Origin: UBA3064 sp023258775
GTDB taxonomy: Bacteria > Pseudomonadota > Gammaproteobacteria > Burkholderiales > Burkholderiaceae_E
Assembly (NCBI GenBank): GCA_044355655.1
Contig: JBIKXS010000018.1
Span: 1 to 58,611 of the forward strand
Direction: 5' to 3'
DNA length: 58,611 nt
Shown: positions 44,809 to 53,590 of the stretch, one piece after another
How the letters are laid out: every line of letters starts with the position of its first letter
How positions within the stretch are numbered: the stretch's first letter is position 1
The notes under the pieces: model-generated
The model's input: the letters and a program-made list of their open reading frames with translations, nothing else
Database searches by the model: none
Told to the model about the DNA's origin: nothing
Position numbers and translations under genes: made by a program

Positions 44809-46524
44809 TCAGGCCGCGCGTAGGAGCGCCTTGGGTTGCGAGTCAGGCCCAACGACATTGGCGGCCTGAGGTCCGGCAGCATCGCCCTCATAAACGAAAG
44901 ACGCTTCAGTTTGAGCCGCGTTGAGCGCATCGCCCGGATGGCTGCGGATCAGATCGTCAAACGCACCCAAGGCAGCCTTTGCGCCCTCGCCAGCGGCAAT
45001 GATGATTTGTTTGAAGGGGACAGTTGTTACATCACCAGCAGCAAAAACGCCTTGAAGGCTGGTTTGTCCTTTAGCGTCAACGATGATTTCGCCTTGTGCA
45101 TTAAGCGCAAGCGTGCCTTTGAGCCAATCGGCATTAGGCACAAGACCAATTTGTACAAAAACAGCCTCAAGTGCGATCCGTTGCTCGAGTCCTTCGCCCA
45201 GATCCAAATAGCTCAGCCCTGTAACCACGCCGTCCTCACCTTCGATTTCGCTGATTTTCGCCTTTGTGATGACGCTCACATTCTGTAAGGATTGAAGTCG
45301 ATCGATCAAAACAGCATCAGCCTTGAGGTTTGGTGCAAATTCAAGCAGGGTAACTTCAGCTGCCAGACCTGCAAGATCGATAGCTGCTTCTACCCCGGAA
45401 TTGCCGCCACCAACAACTGCAACACGCTTACCCTTAAACAAAGGTCCATCACAGTGAGGACAGTAGGCCACGCCCCTACCTCGATACTGATCTTCGCCCG
45501 GCACGCCCAGCTGCCGCCAACGCGCACCTGTGCTGATAACAACCGATCTTGCCTTCAGCCTTGCCCCACTTTCAAGTTCTATCTCATTCCACCCTCCAGG
45601 TCGTGGTGAGGCGATAAGCCGCTTGGCGCGATCAAAGGTCATAACGTCGACCTGATAAGCCCTTAAATGATCGCCCAGGGCTGAGCTAAGTCTAGGACCA
45701 TCGGTTGACGGCATCGATATGAAATTCTCAATGGCCATTGTGTCGTTCAACTGCCCGCCGAGTCGATCTGCCAGCAGACCAGTTCGGATTCCTTTACGGG
45801 CCGCGTAAATTGCTGCCGAAACACCGGCAGGCCCGCCACCAATGACTAATAAATCATAAGGCTTTCGTTGTAACAGGGCTTCTATGTGCCCTGACACGCC
45901 GGGTTGATCGAGTTTTGCCAGTATTTCTTCAAGGCTCATGCGACCTGATCCAAACCATTGCCCATTGAGGTAAATCGATGGAACCGCCATCATTTTTCGC
46001 GCCTCGACTTCGTCTTGAAAAAGAGCACCATCGATGATGACAGTTCTAATCGATGGATTGATCAAGGCCATCAAGCTTAGTGCTTGCACAACATCAGGAC
46101 AGTTGTGGCAGGAGAGCGACATATAGACTTCGAAACGATAGCTTCCCATCAGTGATTTGATTTGTTCTATCTGGGCCTCTGAAACTTTGGGCGGATGATC
46201 CCCAGCCCAAAGTAACGCGAGCACCAGCGAGGAAAACTCGTGTCCAAGCGGAATCGCTGCAAATCTTAAATCGTTATCCGTCCAAGCGGGGCCAGCTGAA
46301 CATTGGTCGACCGACTTAGGCTGACGTATCGAAAATGAGGGTTTCCGAGTGTCATTACCATCAAAGGACAAAGCAATCTTGTCTGAACTTGCTTTCAGTG
46401 CAAGCAAGAGCTCCTTAAGTTGAGCACTCGCAGCTGAAGTGTCCAAGCTTGCCTCAATTACGATTGGCTTTCTGATCGACTGAAAATACTGCTTGAGCTT
46501 TTCTTGCATGGCTGTTGTAATCAT
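44809..46524 (-). CDS. ahpF: Alkyl hydroperoxide reductase subunit F
   Basis: AhpF (571 aa) passes electrons from NADH to AhpC. The N-terminal double thioredoxin-like domain holds a CHNC (Cys139 and Cys142), the FAD domain has GGGPAGVSAAIYAAR, the redox-active pair is in CPHCDGP, the NAD domain has GGGNSGVEAA, and FAAGDVT is near the end. An AAGGA 7 bp before 46524 supports the start. The usual protein ends near position 530; here a nonconserved tail of about 35 residues follows. It is 64 bp downstream of ahpC in the normal order, so the pair is probably one operon. Confidence 0.95.
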   Translation of the reverse strand: MITTAMQEKLKQYFQSIRKPIVIEASLDTSAASAQLKELLLALKASSDKIALSFDGNDTRKPSFSIRQPKSVDQCSAGPAWTDNDLRFAAIPLGHEFSSLVLALLWAGDHPPKVSEAQIEQIKSLMGSYRFEVYMSLSCHNCPDVVQALSLMALINPSIRTVIIDGALFQDEVEARKMMAVPSIYLNGQWFGSGRMSLEEILAKLDQPGVSGHIEALLQRKPYDLLVIGGGPAGVSAAIYAARKGIRTGLLADRLGGQLNDTMAIENFISMPSTDGPRLSSALGDHLRAYQVDVMTFDRAKRLIASPRPGGWNEIELESGARLKARSVVISTGARWRQLGVPGEDQYRGRGVAYCPHCDGPLFKGKRVAVVGGGNSGVEAAIDLAGLAAEVTLLEFAPNLKADAVLIDRLQSLQNVSVITKAKISEIEGEDGVVTGLSYLDLGEGLEQRIALEAVFVQIGLVPNADWLKGTLALNAQGEIIVDAKGQTSLQGVFAAGDVTTVPFKQIIIAAGEGAKAALGAFDDLIRSHPGDALNAAQTEASFVYEGDAAGPQAANVVGPDSQPKALLRAA

Positions 46525-46588
46525 GTTGACATCCTTTAAATAAACCGTACCTGAGCGTGGTTAAGCCAGACCGAGTTTCCACATCGCC

Positions 46589-47152
46589 TTAAATCTTGCC
46601 CACGAGATCGAGACTAGGCTCGAGCGTTTCTGAACCAGGGGTCCATTTGGCGGGGCAGACTTCCCCGGGATGAGCCGCTACATATTGAGCTGCCTGAACT
46701 TTGCGCAATAACTCCTTGGCGTCTCGGCCGATACCGTTGTCGTGGATCTCACAAAGTTTGACGACGCCCTCGGGGTTGATCAGGAAGCTGCCGCGCAACG
46801 CCAGGCCTTCTTCTTCGATCATCACGCCGAAGTTGCGGGTGATCGTGCCGGTCGGGTCGCCGACTAAGGGGTAACGTACCTTGGCAATCGTTTCAGAATT
46901 GTCATGCCAGGCTTTATGGGTGAAATGGGTGTCTGTTGATACCGCGTAGATTTCAACGCCAAGCGACTTGAACGTGTCATAGTGATCCGCCAAGTCACCA
47001 AGTTCGGTTGGACAAACAAAGGTGAAGTCAGCAGGGTAAAAGAAAACAATCGACCATTTTCCTTTTAAGCTTTCGTTGCTCACCTGAATAAATTTTCCCT
47101 GGTGATAAGCGCTTGCCTTGAATGGTTTGACTTGGGTATTGATGATTGACAT
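46589..47152 (-). CDS. ahpC: Alkyl hydroperoxide reductase subunit C (peroxiredoxin)
   Basis: AhpC (187 aa), a typical 2-Cys peroxiredoxin that reduces hydrogen peroxide, organic peroxides and peroxynitrite and is recycled by AhpF. The peroxidatic Cys47 is in ADFTFVCPTE and the resolving Cys, about residue 166, in GEVCPAKW. The length is that of E. coli AhpC. The GGAAACC area before the start is a plausible ribosome site. ahpF follows after 64 bp. Confidence 0.97.
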   Translation of the reverse strand: MSIINTQVKPFKASAYHQGKFIQVSNESLKGKWSIVFFYPADFTFVCPTELGDLADHYDTFKSLGVEIYAVSTDTHFTHKAWHDNSETIAKVRYPLVGDPTGTITRNFGVMIEEEGLALRGSFLINPEGVVKLCEIHDNGIGRDAKELLRKVQAAQYVAAHPGEVCPAKWTPGSETLEPSLDLVGKI

Positions 47153-47267
47153 GTTGGTTTCCTTGAAATTGGTTTAGGAGGAGAGGCCGCTCAATGCATG
47201 AGCAGGCACAACACGGAGTCTGAAGAGCCCGATCGAATCGGTCCAACGAATTGTTTTGATAAAAGTA

Positions 47268-47282
47268 ATCGAGTTTTTCGAT
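47268..47282. promoter_or_regulatory. Inverted repeat between ahpC and amidase gene
   Basis: ATCGA and TCGAT flank a 5-bp centre (GTTTT) in the divergent gap of ahpC and the amidase. The 15-bp size and ATnnn...nnnAT ends recall half an OxyR site, but the match is partial and it lies over the amidase start region, 115 bp from ahpC. Confidence 0.25.
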
Positions 47283-47291
47283 AGTTATGAG

Positions 47292-48770
47292 ATGGCAAAA
47301 CTTGTAATGACCTGGAAGGAATGGGGGCAGACCGATGCGGTTGCCTTATCGCAGGGTTTAAGTCGCGGGGATTACAGCGCTCAAGAACTCGCGCAGCAGG
47401 CAAGCGCCGCGATCGAATACTTGAATCCCTCGCTCGACGCAGCTCGAGAGGTCTTTCATGATGTGATCGAAGACCCCCTGGTCGACGGCATGGATCCGAA
47501 GGGTTTTTTCCGAGGCGTACCTTTTTTGATGAAGGACCTCGGACCGAGCCTAAAGGGTCGTCTGCAAGAGATGGGTTCGCGTTTCATGCAGGGCAATCGG
47601 GCAAGCGTTGATAGTTTTCTCACACAAAAAATCCGCGCTGCCGGCCTGAACATTATCGGTCGAACGAGCACACCTGAATTTGGCGTATGCAGTTCCGCAG
47701 AAAACCCGCAAATTTGCATCACGAGAAATCCCTGGAATACCGCGTACAGCAGTTGCGGCTCATCGGCTGGCAGTACGGTCTTGGTTGCTGCTGGTGCTGT
47801 TCCGATTGCGCACGCTACGGACGGTGGCGGCTCGATTCGAATTCCCGCAGGCTTTAACGGCAATATCGGTATGAAATGTTCACGCGGTGTCTTCTCCATT
47901 GCACCTGGGCTATCGGACCTAACTGGATTAGTGTCAACCCAAGGCTGCATCAGCAGGACGGTGCGCGACACGGCCGCCTGGATTGACCAGTGCCGGGGCG
48001 GTGCACCCGGGGAGTTCATGCCGTACTGGAAGCCAGAGCAGAGCTATCGTGAATTGATCAAGACCGACCCGCCCAGGCTGCGCATTGCGCTATCGAATCG
48101 TTGGGGGCCCTACGCGGCCGAACCAGCAATATGTGACATATTAGAACGTTCTGCAAAGCAATTAGAAGATCTTGGACACCATGTTGACTGGGGGCTCCCC
48201 GATGTTGACTTTGAGCAAGCGTTCGAGGCACAAACACTTTGCTACATCTCAAATTTCGCACAAGTGATCGCCTCACATTTAAGAACAAGGCAACTCGATG
48301 AACCCCCTGCCAATTTGATTGAGCCGATCAATCGTTTGATCTGGGAGGCAGGAAAAGACATTTCGTATAGCGAACGATTTGCAATGCAAGATGTATTCAA
48401 CAAGACCGCCCGCGGGTTTGGTGTTTTTTTTGAGTCATGGGACATCATACTCACGCCGATTACAGCGCAGGCCACACCCTTGATTGGTCATCAAGACCTA
48501 CTCACAACGAGCACGGAAACCAATGTGTATACATGGTTTCGTCGGCTTTGGAGCGCCTTCGCCTTTACACCCTTGAGTAATCTATGCGGAATACCTGCCA
48601 TCTCCATGCCGATGGCGCGTCAAGAGAATGGTCTGCCTTTTGGCATTCAAGCTCAGACCAGACAGGCTAACGATGGTCTACTCTTACAACTCGCCGCCCA
48701 GCTTGAACGCACACTTAGCGGCGGCTGGAACCATGGGGCACTCCCGCGTGTCCATATCAGCAGAAACTAA
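47292..48770 (+). CDS. Amidase signature family protein
   Basis: A 492-aa amidase. The Ser-Ser-Lys triad can be placed: Lys in FLMKDLG, cis-Ser in SCGSSAGSTV, and nucleophilic Ser in ATDGGGSIRIPA. The glycine-rich signature between these is complete. Candidate starts are TTG at 47256 and ATGs at 47292 and 47307, none with a clear ribosome site; I report the first ATG. The family includes GatA, but the lack of gatB/gatC neighbours and the divergent sequence indicate a catabolic amide or ester hydrolase. It is divergent from ahpC. Confidence 0.9.
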   Translation: MAKLVMTWKEWGQTDAVALSQGLSRGDYSAQELAQQASAAIEYLNPSLDAAREVFHDVIEDPLVDGMDPKGFFRGVPFLMKDLGPSLKGRLQEMGSRFMQGNRASVDSFLTQKIRAAGLNIIGRTSTPEFGVCSSAENPQICITRNPWNTAYSSCGSSAGSTVLVAAGAVPIAHATDGGGSIRIPAGFNGNIGMKCSRGVFSIAPGLSDLTGLVSTQGCISRTVRDTAAWIDQCRGGAPGEFMPYWKPEQSYRELIKTDPPRLRIALSNRWGPYAAEPAICDILERSAKQLEDLGHHVDWGLPDVDFEQAFEAQTLCYISNFAQVIASHLRTRQLDEPPANLIEPINRLIWEAGKDISYSERFAMQDVFNKTARGFGVFFESWDIILTPITAQATPLIGHQDLLTTSTETNVYTWFRRLWSAFAFTPLSNLCGIPAISMPMARQENGLPFGIQAQTRQANDGLLLQLAAQLERTLSGGWNHGALPRVHISRN

Positions 48771-48781
48771 ACGCAGATCGG

Positions 48782-49339
48782 CTAGCTGCGCGCAATTGTG
48801 TAGTTATTCACCCGAAGCATTTTGCACATTGCCTTCATATTGTCGACTGTAGGCGGGATCTGTGCGGAACGAATCCGCTGCTTAAGCTCATCAGTTTTGT
48901 AAATCATGCCTTTTTGGCTTGCGACCGTTCGACAGAGATTTTCTGTCACCGTTTTAGCAACACCGGGCCGCGCGCTGACAACCTTCACAAAGGCCGGCGC
49001 AGGCAGAAACAAAAGCTGCCCGGCGGTTTCACATTCAAGTGCAGCTGATCGCGGTTGACCGTCGATAAGACCAAATTCGCCGACATGAGCACCTTGCTTC
49101 AGGGTGGCAAGCAACTTTTTCGGCGTTGCGCCACTGCCTTTTCCCAAGACATAGACCCGAAACACACCTGAAAGCACAACATACATGCCATCGGGCTCAT
49201 CATCTTCCTTAAAGACCTGCTGACCAGCGGAAAAAGCCATCGCTCGTGTCAACAGCATGATCTCGGCCAAATCTTCACCGGACATCCCACTAAAGAAGGG
49301 AACTTCAGAAATCGGCACTGCCATGTTTAGAGACTCCAT
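48782..49339 (-). CDS. Cyclic-nucleotide-binding domain protein
   Basis: A 185-aa protein with a cNMP-binding beta-roll (residues about 10-130): VPFFSGMSGEDLAEIM, FKEDDEPDGMYVVLSG, HVGEFGLIDGQPRSAALECE, the phosphate-binding cassette with Glu and Arg. The C-terminal 50 residues are helical, without a recognisable HTH of the Crp type, so it may be a protein-binding regulator. Start at 49339 follows a GAGGA 8 bp ahead. It ends 11 bp from the convergent amidase. Confidence 0.87.
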   Translation of the reverse strand: MESLNMAVPISEVPFFSGMSGEDLAEIMLLTRAMAFSAGQQVFKEDDEPDGMYVVLSGVFRVYVLGKGSGATPKKLLATLKQGAHVGEFGLIDGQPRSAALECETAGQLLFLPAPAFVKVVSARPGVAKTVTENLCRTVASQKGMIYKTDELKQRIRSAQIPPTVDNMKAMCKMLRVNNYTIARS

Positions 49340-49539
49340 CCAAATCTTCCTCTAGACCCGCATAAGCGCAAGTGCAAACAAAACTCAAACCCAGAGGAGG
49401 TCCTGAACTTTAGCGCATATCGGCCGACAGTTGCCTTGGCGAGCCTCGTGCCGATTACTGCACTGACGGGTGAAAGCCTAGCGATATGGGCGACAATACC
49501 GAGAAGCTACACAATCACAAATTTGGCCTAAGAAAACCC

Positions 49540-49553
49540 GTGCCAACTGGCAC
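49540..49553. promoter_or_regulatory. Perfect palindrome in divergent gap before rhodanese gene
   Basis: GTGCCA and TGGCAC flank a 2-bp centre, 66 bp before the rhodanese start and 200 bp before the cNMP-binding gene start. It may be an operator, but no matching regulator is known from the window. The rest of the 280-bp gap 49340-49619 shows no gene. Confidence 0.35.
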
Positions 49554-49619
49554 CATAAGCAAGACTTGTCGGCCTGCCGCTCCGACGCCCGATTTAACCA
49601 ATTGCTATTAGGAGACCCC

Positions 49620-50000
49620 ATGAAGACTGCTCACGATCTCGTCGTTGCCGCCAAAGCCAGTATCGAAGAAATAAGTATTGACCAGGCGAGCTTGGCGATT
49701 CAGGATGCTGACCTGCTGCTCGACGTCAGAGAGGCCGACGAATTTGCCCAAGGGCATTTACCCGGCGCGGTGCTCGCGCCACGAGGTTTACTTGAATTCA
49801 AACTAAGCAGCACACCCGCAATGAGCGCGCGTGACCTGAATGTTGTGCTTTATTGCAAAACAAGTGGTAGGGCGGCACTAGCTGCAGCTGCCATGAAGGA
49901 GATGGGCTATTTGCACGTGCGTTCGATTGCCGGAGGCTACGACGCATGGCTTGCAGCGGGAAAACCAACTACCAAGCCCGATCAGCCATCTTTTGAGTGA
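49620..50000 (+). CDS. Rhodanese-like sulfurtransferase
   Basis: A 126-aa single rhodanese domain. LLLDVREADEFAQGHLPGAV is the usual CH2A region, and the active loop is CKTSGR (Cys79 to Arg84), a six-residue loop suited to sulfur transfer. AGGAG 5-6 bp before 49620 decides the start over the in-frame codon at 49566. The acceptor is unknown. It is convergent with trxC, 116 bp away; no co-transcription with it. Confidence 0.9.
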   Translation: MKTAHDLVVAAKASIEEISIDQASLAIQDADLLLDVREADEFAQGHLPGAVLAPRGLLEFKLSSTPAMSARDLNVVLYCKTSGRAALAAAAMKEMGYLHVRSIAGGYDAWLAAGKPTTKPDQPSFE

Positions 50001-50116
50001 TCAAAGTGGTCGGCCTTATCCGGTATCAACACCAAGGTGCGGATCCACATTCGTGTCGAGCACCCGAAGCCGAGCTTGTGAATTTCGGCCAAACACTTCA
50101 ATCCCGAGCGGAGAAC

Positions 50117-50548
50117 CTAAGACCTGTCTGACCCATGGCGCTCGAGCCAGGCCCTAAGTGCGCTAGCGGGCATCGCACCGGCTCGACGATCAAGTTCTCG
50201 ACCGTTTTTCCAAAGCAGCAAGGTGGGAATGCTCCGAATTGCCAAAGTCGACGATAAATTTGGCGCAAGTTCTGTGTTTATTTTCGCAAAGCGAATGGCA
50301 GGTAATTGGCTCGCTACGATTTCAAACTGCGGCGCCATGGTTTTGCACGGTCCGCACCATTCGGCCCAAAAGTCAATCACCATCAGCCGATTGCTGTGAT
50401 TCGCGATATCAGCCCATTCGCTTTCGCTCAAGTCAACCACCGCCCCCTCGAAGATCGTCTGATGGCAGCGGCCACATTGGAGCGCTTCATCAAGCCGATC
50501 TTCCGGAATTCGATTTTTAATCTTGCAGTGCGGGCAGCGAATCAACAT
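50117..50548 (-). CDS. trxC: Thioredoxin 2 (TrxC-type, zinc-binding)
   Basis: A 143-aa thioredoxin with an N-terminal zinc-ribbon of two CxxC pairs (Cys5/Cys8 and Cys25/Cys28) and the redox site WCGPC (Cys65/Cys68), then the cis-proline in SIPTLLLWKNG. This layout is specific to TrxC, which is often linked to oxidative-stress defence. GAGGAAG just before 50548 decides the start. In line with this role, ahpCF and a rhodanese gene are in the same 6 kb. Confidence 0.93.
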   Translation of the reverse strand: MLIRCPHCKIKNRIPEDRLDEALQCGRCHQTIFEGAVVDLSESEWADIANHSNRLMVIDFWAEWCGPCKTMAPQFEIVASQLPAIRFAKINTELAPNLSSTLAIRSIPTLLLWKNGRELDRRAGAMPASALRAWLERHGSDRS

Positions 50549-50632
50549 CTGTCTTCCTCTCAATGCGTAAGCCTTCAGACAATATTCATCTTATCCATAT
50601 GAGGGCAATCTCGGAAAACTCAAGATCACAAG

Positions 50633-51751
50633 CCTGGAATCAACCCAACACTCGCCTTGGAACAGGATCTGGAACTGATCCAATGGCTTGATCGTTGTGG
50701 TTATGATGAGGCTTGGTGCGGCGAACACCACTCGGCTGGAAGCGAAATTTCGGCGAGCCCAGAATTGCTCATCGCAGTTGCCTCGCAACGCACACGCTAT
50801 ATCAAGCTTGGCACTGGTGTCGTCAGCATGAGCTATCACAATCCCTTATGGGTTGCCGAACGGATTGTGCAGCTTGACCATCTTACGAGAGGTCGGGTCA
50901 TGCTGGGCATGGGTCCCGGGTCTCTGCCAAGCGATGGGATCATGATCGGCGTCAGCCAGAATCACACTCGCCGTTTGCTCGAAGAAGGCATGGGCGTGGT
51001 CATGAAGCTACTACAAAGTGATGAGCCTGTTAGCTTCAAGAACGACCGTTGGAACTTGCAAGAGGCACGATTACACCTTCGCCCCTACAGTCAACCCCTT
51101 TTTGACATTGCAGTACCCGCTGTGGCTTCACCTACAGGTCCCAAACTTGCGGGCATGCACGGCGTAGGACTTCTATCCATTGGCGCTACAACTGCAGCGG
51201 GTTTCGATGCCCTGGCACTTCACTGGGACGTGATGGAACAGCAGGCAGCACATTACAAAACCAGCGTTGATAGGAGCAAGTGGCGACTGGTTGGCCTTGT
51301 TCACTGCGCAGAAACCATGGACCAGGCTTACCGCGACGTCGAGTACGGTATAGAACAATGGTTTGACTATTTTCAAGCCGTTGCTGCCTTCCCGCAAATG
51401 GCAGTTCCCGGCAATAACGTGAAGGAAATGATCTCTTTCGTCAATGATTCCGGTTTCGGAGCCATCGGCACACCAGACATGGTACATGCGCAAATCGATC
51501 GACTTTGGAAGCAAAGCAACGGTGGCTTTGGAGCGTATTTGCTCCTTGCGCACAACTGGGCTAATTTTGATGCCACTCGCAAGAGTTATGAGCTGATCGC
51601 CAGACATGTGTTTCCACAATGGCAGGGTCAAGGCGCAACGCTTGGAGCAGCGGCGCGGGCCAGAGCAAGTCGGCCGGCCTTAGCAGAAGTACATAGTAAA
51701 GCTGTCGAAGCGGCAAACCAACGCTTTCAGGCTGAAGTAGCGGCACGATAA
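50633..51751 (+). pseudogene. LLM-class flavin-dependent oxidoreductase with damaged 5' end
   Basis: A bacterial-luciferase-like TIM-barrel monooxygenase or reductase. From 50657 (TTG) 364 codons read cleanly: LIQWLDRCGYDEAWCGEHH, LGTGVVSMSYHNPL, VMLGMGPGSLPSDG, SKWRLVGLVHC. The family usually starts with about 20 more residues containing the first barrel strand (FGIFMAPFH type). In frame upstream, PGINPTLAL is still family-like from about 50633, but no start codon is found there and a stop lies at 50600, so the strand-1 coding part is missing. The gene may be inactive, or translation may begin at TTG 50657 and give a protein without strand 1. A terminator follows at 51920. Confidence 0.6.
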
Positions 51752-51756
51752 ACGGA

Positions 51757-51811
51757 GTTGCCGCACGGTGATTGCCGTTGCCGAGCGGTGATTCGAGTTA
51801 CCGCGCGAAAA
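51757..51811. repeat. Three 20-bp imperfect tandem repeats downstream of LLM gene
   Basis: Units start at 51757, 51777 and 51797 with a 20-bp period; the first two share GTTGCCG...CGGTGATT, the third (GTTACCGCGCGAAAA) is shorter and diverged. They lie in the noncoding stretch after the LLM gene stop. No function is evident. Confidence 0.7.
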
Positions 51812-51919
51812 ACCATAGAGATGAAGAATGTCTAAGACAGCCTTGTAAGTTTCAAATAAGGATAACGGTCTAAGATTAGCTCCGCAACATGGTTTTGGTC
51901 TTCTCTCAACATGTGCATT

Positions 51920-51946
51920 TGGTCGGCTTAGTCCGACCATTTTTTT
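51920..51946 (+). terminator. Strong rho-independent terminator
   Basis: TGGTCGG and CCGACCA pair perfectly around a 6-base loop and are followed directly by seven T. It lies between the LLM gene (plus strand) and the end of the ArsR-type gene (minus strand); on the plus strand it ends the LLM transcript. Confidence 0.88.
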
Positions 51947-51971
51947 GCCCCGCTTTGCGAAGCAATATGGC

Positions 51972-52316
51972 TCAGATCTTACTTTGACCAATAAATAGCG
52001 CGCGACGCCCAGCGCTTCGTTTGAGATCACGGGCAATGTTTCCGCAAACAAGATCACACAACTTGTAAACACCGCTATCGGCAACCTTATAGTAGGCGCT
52101 CACACCGCGACTTTGGCGGCTGACCAAACCATGTTGGCTCATTAAAGCAAGATGCCGTGAAACATTGGCAAGCGAAAGGCCGGTACGCTCTGCAAGCTCA
52201 GTAACATTGCATTCACCTTGACGCAGCAAATTCAGCAATTGCAAACGCGAGGGTTCGGCAAGTACCTGAAAGTAAGCAGCAATATCTTCGAGTGCGTCAA
52301 CTGGCATATTTTGCAT
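51972..52316 (-). CDS. ArsR-family winged-helix repressor
   Basis: A 114-aa ArsR-type regulator with AAYFQVLAEPSRLQLLNLL, the recognition helix region CNVTELAERTGLSLANVSRHLALM (helix-turn-helix, residues about 38-62) and the wing VSRQSRGVSAYYKV. GGAG 5 bp before 52316 sets the start; an open extension to 52352 has only a TTG. The alpha-3 motif contains a single Cys (ECNVTE) rather than the ELCVCDL of arsenic sensors, so the effector is unclear. It is divergent from an RND pump operon that it probably controls. Confidence 0.87.
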   Translation of the reverse strand: MQNMPVDALEDIAAYFQVLAEPSRLQLLNLLRQGECNVTELAERTGLSLANVSRHLALMSQHGLVSRQSRGVSAYYKVADSGVYKLCDLVCGNIARDLKRSAGRRALFIGQSKI

Positions 52317-52346
52317 AAGTGCTCCGCTGTTTAACCATAAAAACAC

Positions 52347-52368
52347 CGTCAAACGATGATACTTGACG
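52347..52368. promoter_or_regulatory. Inverted repeat in divergent gap of ArsR-type gene and RND operon
   Basis: CGTCAA (52347-52352) and TTGACG (52363-52368) form a perfect 6-bp inverted repeat around 10 bp. It lies 31 bp upstream of the regulator start and 80 bp before the adaptor gene, a sensible place for an ArsR-type operator that controls both directions. Confidence 0.45.
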
Positions 52369-52447
52369 ATGGTCTAAGTGTAGGACTTGATTGTAATATT
52401 GCTTTATTGCATGATTACGCAATTAAGCACTTTTATGATTGCTCATT

Positions 52448-53590
52448 ATGTCTACACGCTTCTCAACCCAAACGCCGCTCACCTGTCGTGAGGCGCATCA
52501 AACCCGCCCCCACCTTCCTGTAGGCATTCAGACAAGAATTATTGCTGGTGCGCTTGGCCTGATCGCCCTTCTAGGCATTGAGTCGTCCGCAGCGCAAAAC
52601 CAAATCCCACTCACCCAGACCGTGACGGCATCCTCGAGCCCGTCGCCCGGCCCGGGCACCCAGCTCGAAGCCGTTGTTGAGGCCGTACGCTCAACAACGC
52701 TCTCATCGCAGGTCGCTGGGAGCATAGTGAGTTTGACGGTCAAAGCGGGCGATCGTGTCAAGGCTGGCCAGGAGTTATTACGTATCGATGCAAGGGCTGC
52801 ACAACAGCAAGTCCAAAGTGCCTCGGCACAGCTCGAATCAGCGCGCGCTGCCTTAATCGTTGCTGCACGCGAACTAGAACGTCAGCGCCAGCTTTTTGTT
52901 AAGCAATACATCAGTCAAGGTGCACTCGATCGGGCGCAAGGTCAATGGGAGATGGCCCAAGCTCAGGTCCAGGCTCTTGAAGCACAAGCCATCGCCGCTA
53001 AAACTCAATCGGGATTTTTCGTGCTCGAAGCGCCATACAGTGGCGTGATCAGCGATGTGCTGATCACACTAGGCGATATGGCCATGCCCGGACGAGCCTT
53101 GATCCAAATGCATGACCCTGGCTCGCTGCGAATCACTGCCTCAGTACCCCAGGCGCTTTTACAGACAGTGCGTGAGGGCTTAAACCAAAGCAGCTATCAG
53201 ATCCCAGGTCTTCCTGGCTTTGAAACCCCCCGTCGGGGCCAATCGGCGCAACTCATGCCTACGGTTGATGCAAGCACCCACACTGCACAGCTTAGAGTGC
53301 CGCTTCAAGGCAGTATCGAGGCTATATCACCAGGGATGTTCGCCAAAGTTTTCATACCGACTCAATCGTCAGCGTCCTCACAGGCACAGCAAGGCGTTTA
53401 TCTGCCACTTAGTGCCATCGTCAAACGCGCTGAGCTACAGGCGGTTTACGTGCTCGACCGCAAAGGTAAAGCTCAGTTGAGGCAGGTTCGGCTTGGAAGG
53501 CGCTATGCCGACATGGTCCAAATTTTAAGTGGTGTGAGCGAAGGCGAACAAGTGGTGAGCGATCCTAGAAGCTTGCGGGAGGGCCAATAA
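52448..53590 (+). CDS. RND efflux periplasmic adaptor (membrane fusion) protein
   Basis: A 380-aa HlyD/AcrA-like adaptor. An N-terminal region with RIIAGALGLIALLGIESSAAQ is the export signal, preceded by an unusually long polar leader. Then AGSIVSLTVKAGDRVKAGQELLRID (first lipoyl half; shown divided), a coiled coil (about residues 115-185) and VLEAPYSGVISDVLITLGD (second half). ATG at 52448 is used; a TTG at 52439 is possible. Its stop touches the ATG of the pump gene. It bridges the pump to an outer-membrane channel encoded elsewhere. Confidence 0.88.
   Translation: MSTRFSTQTPLTCREAHQTRPHLPVGIQTRIIAGALGLIALLGIESSAAQNQIPLTQTVTASSSPSPGPGTQLEAVVEAVRSTTLSSQVAGSIVSLTVKAGDRVKAGQELLRIDARAAQQQVQSASAQLESARAALIVAARELERQRQLFVKQYISQGALDRAQGQWEMAQAQVQALEAQAIAAKTQSGFFVLEAPYSGVISDVLITLGDMAMPGRALIQMHDPGSLRITASVPQALLQTVREGLNQSSYQIPGLPGFETPRRGQSAQLMPTVDASTHTAQLRVPLQGSIEAISPGMFAKVFIPTQSSASSQAQQGVYLPLSAIVKRAELQAVYVLDRKGKAQLRQVRLGRRYADMVQILSGVSEGEQVVSDPRSLREGQ

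Noticed and set aside
47153..47291. OxyR box for ahpC
   Set aside because: Only a partial ATCGA/TCGAT repeat is present, at 115 bp from the ahpC start, with no second half-site at the required spacing.
47456..48019. Antisense open frame of 187 codons inside the amidase gene
   Set aside because: It is opposite the amidase catalytic core, which has all triad motifs; composition is typical of a shadow of a conserved gene.
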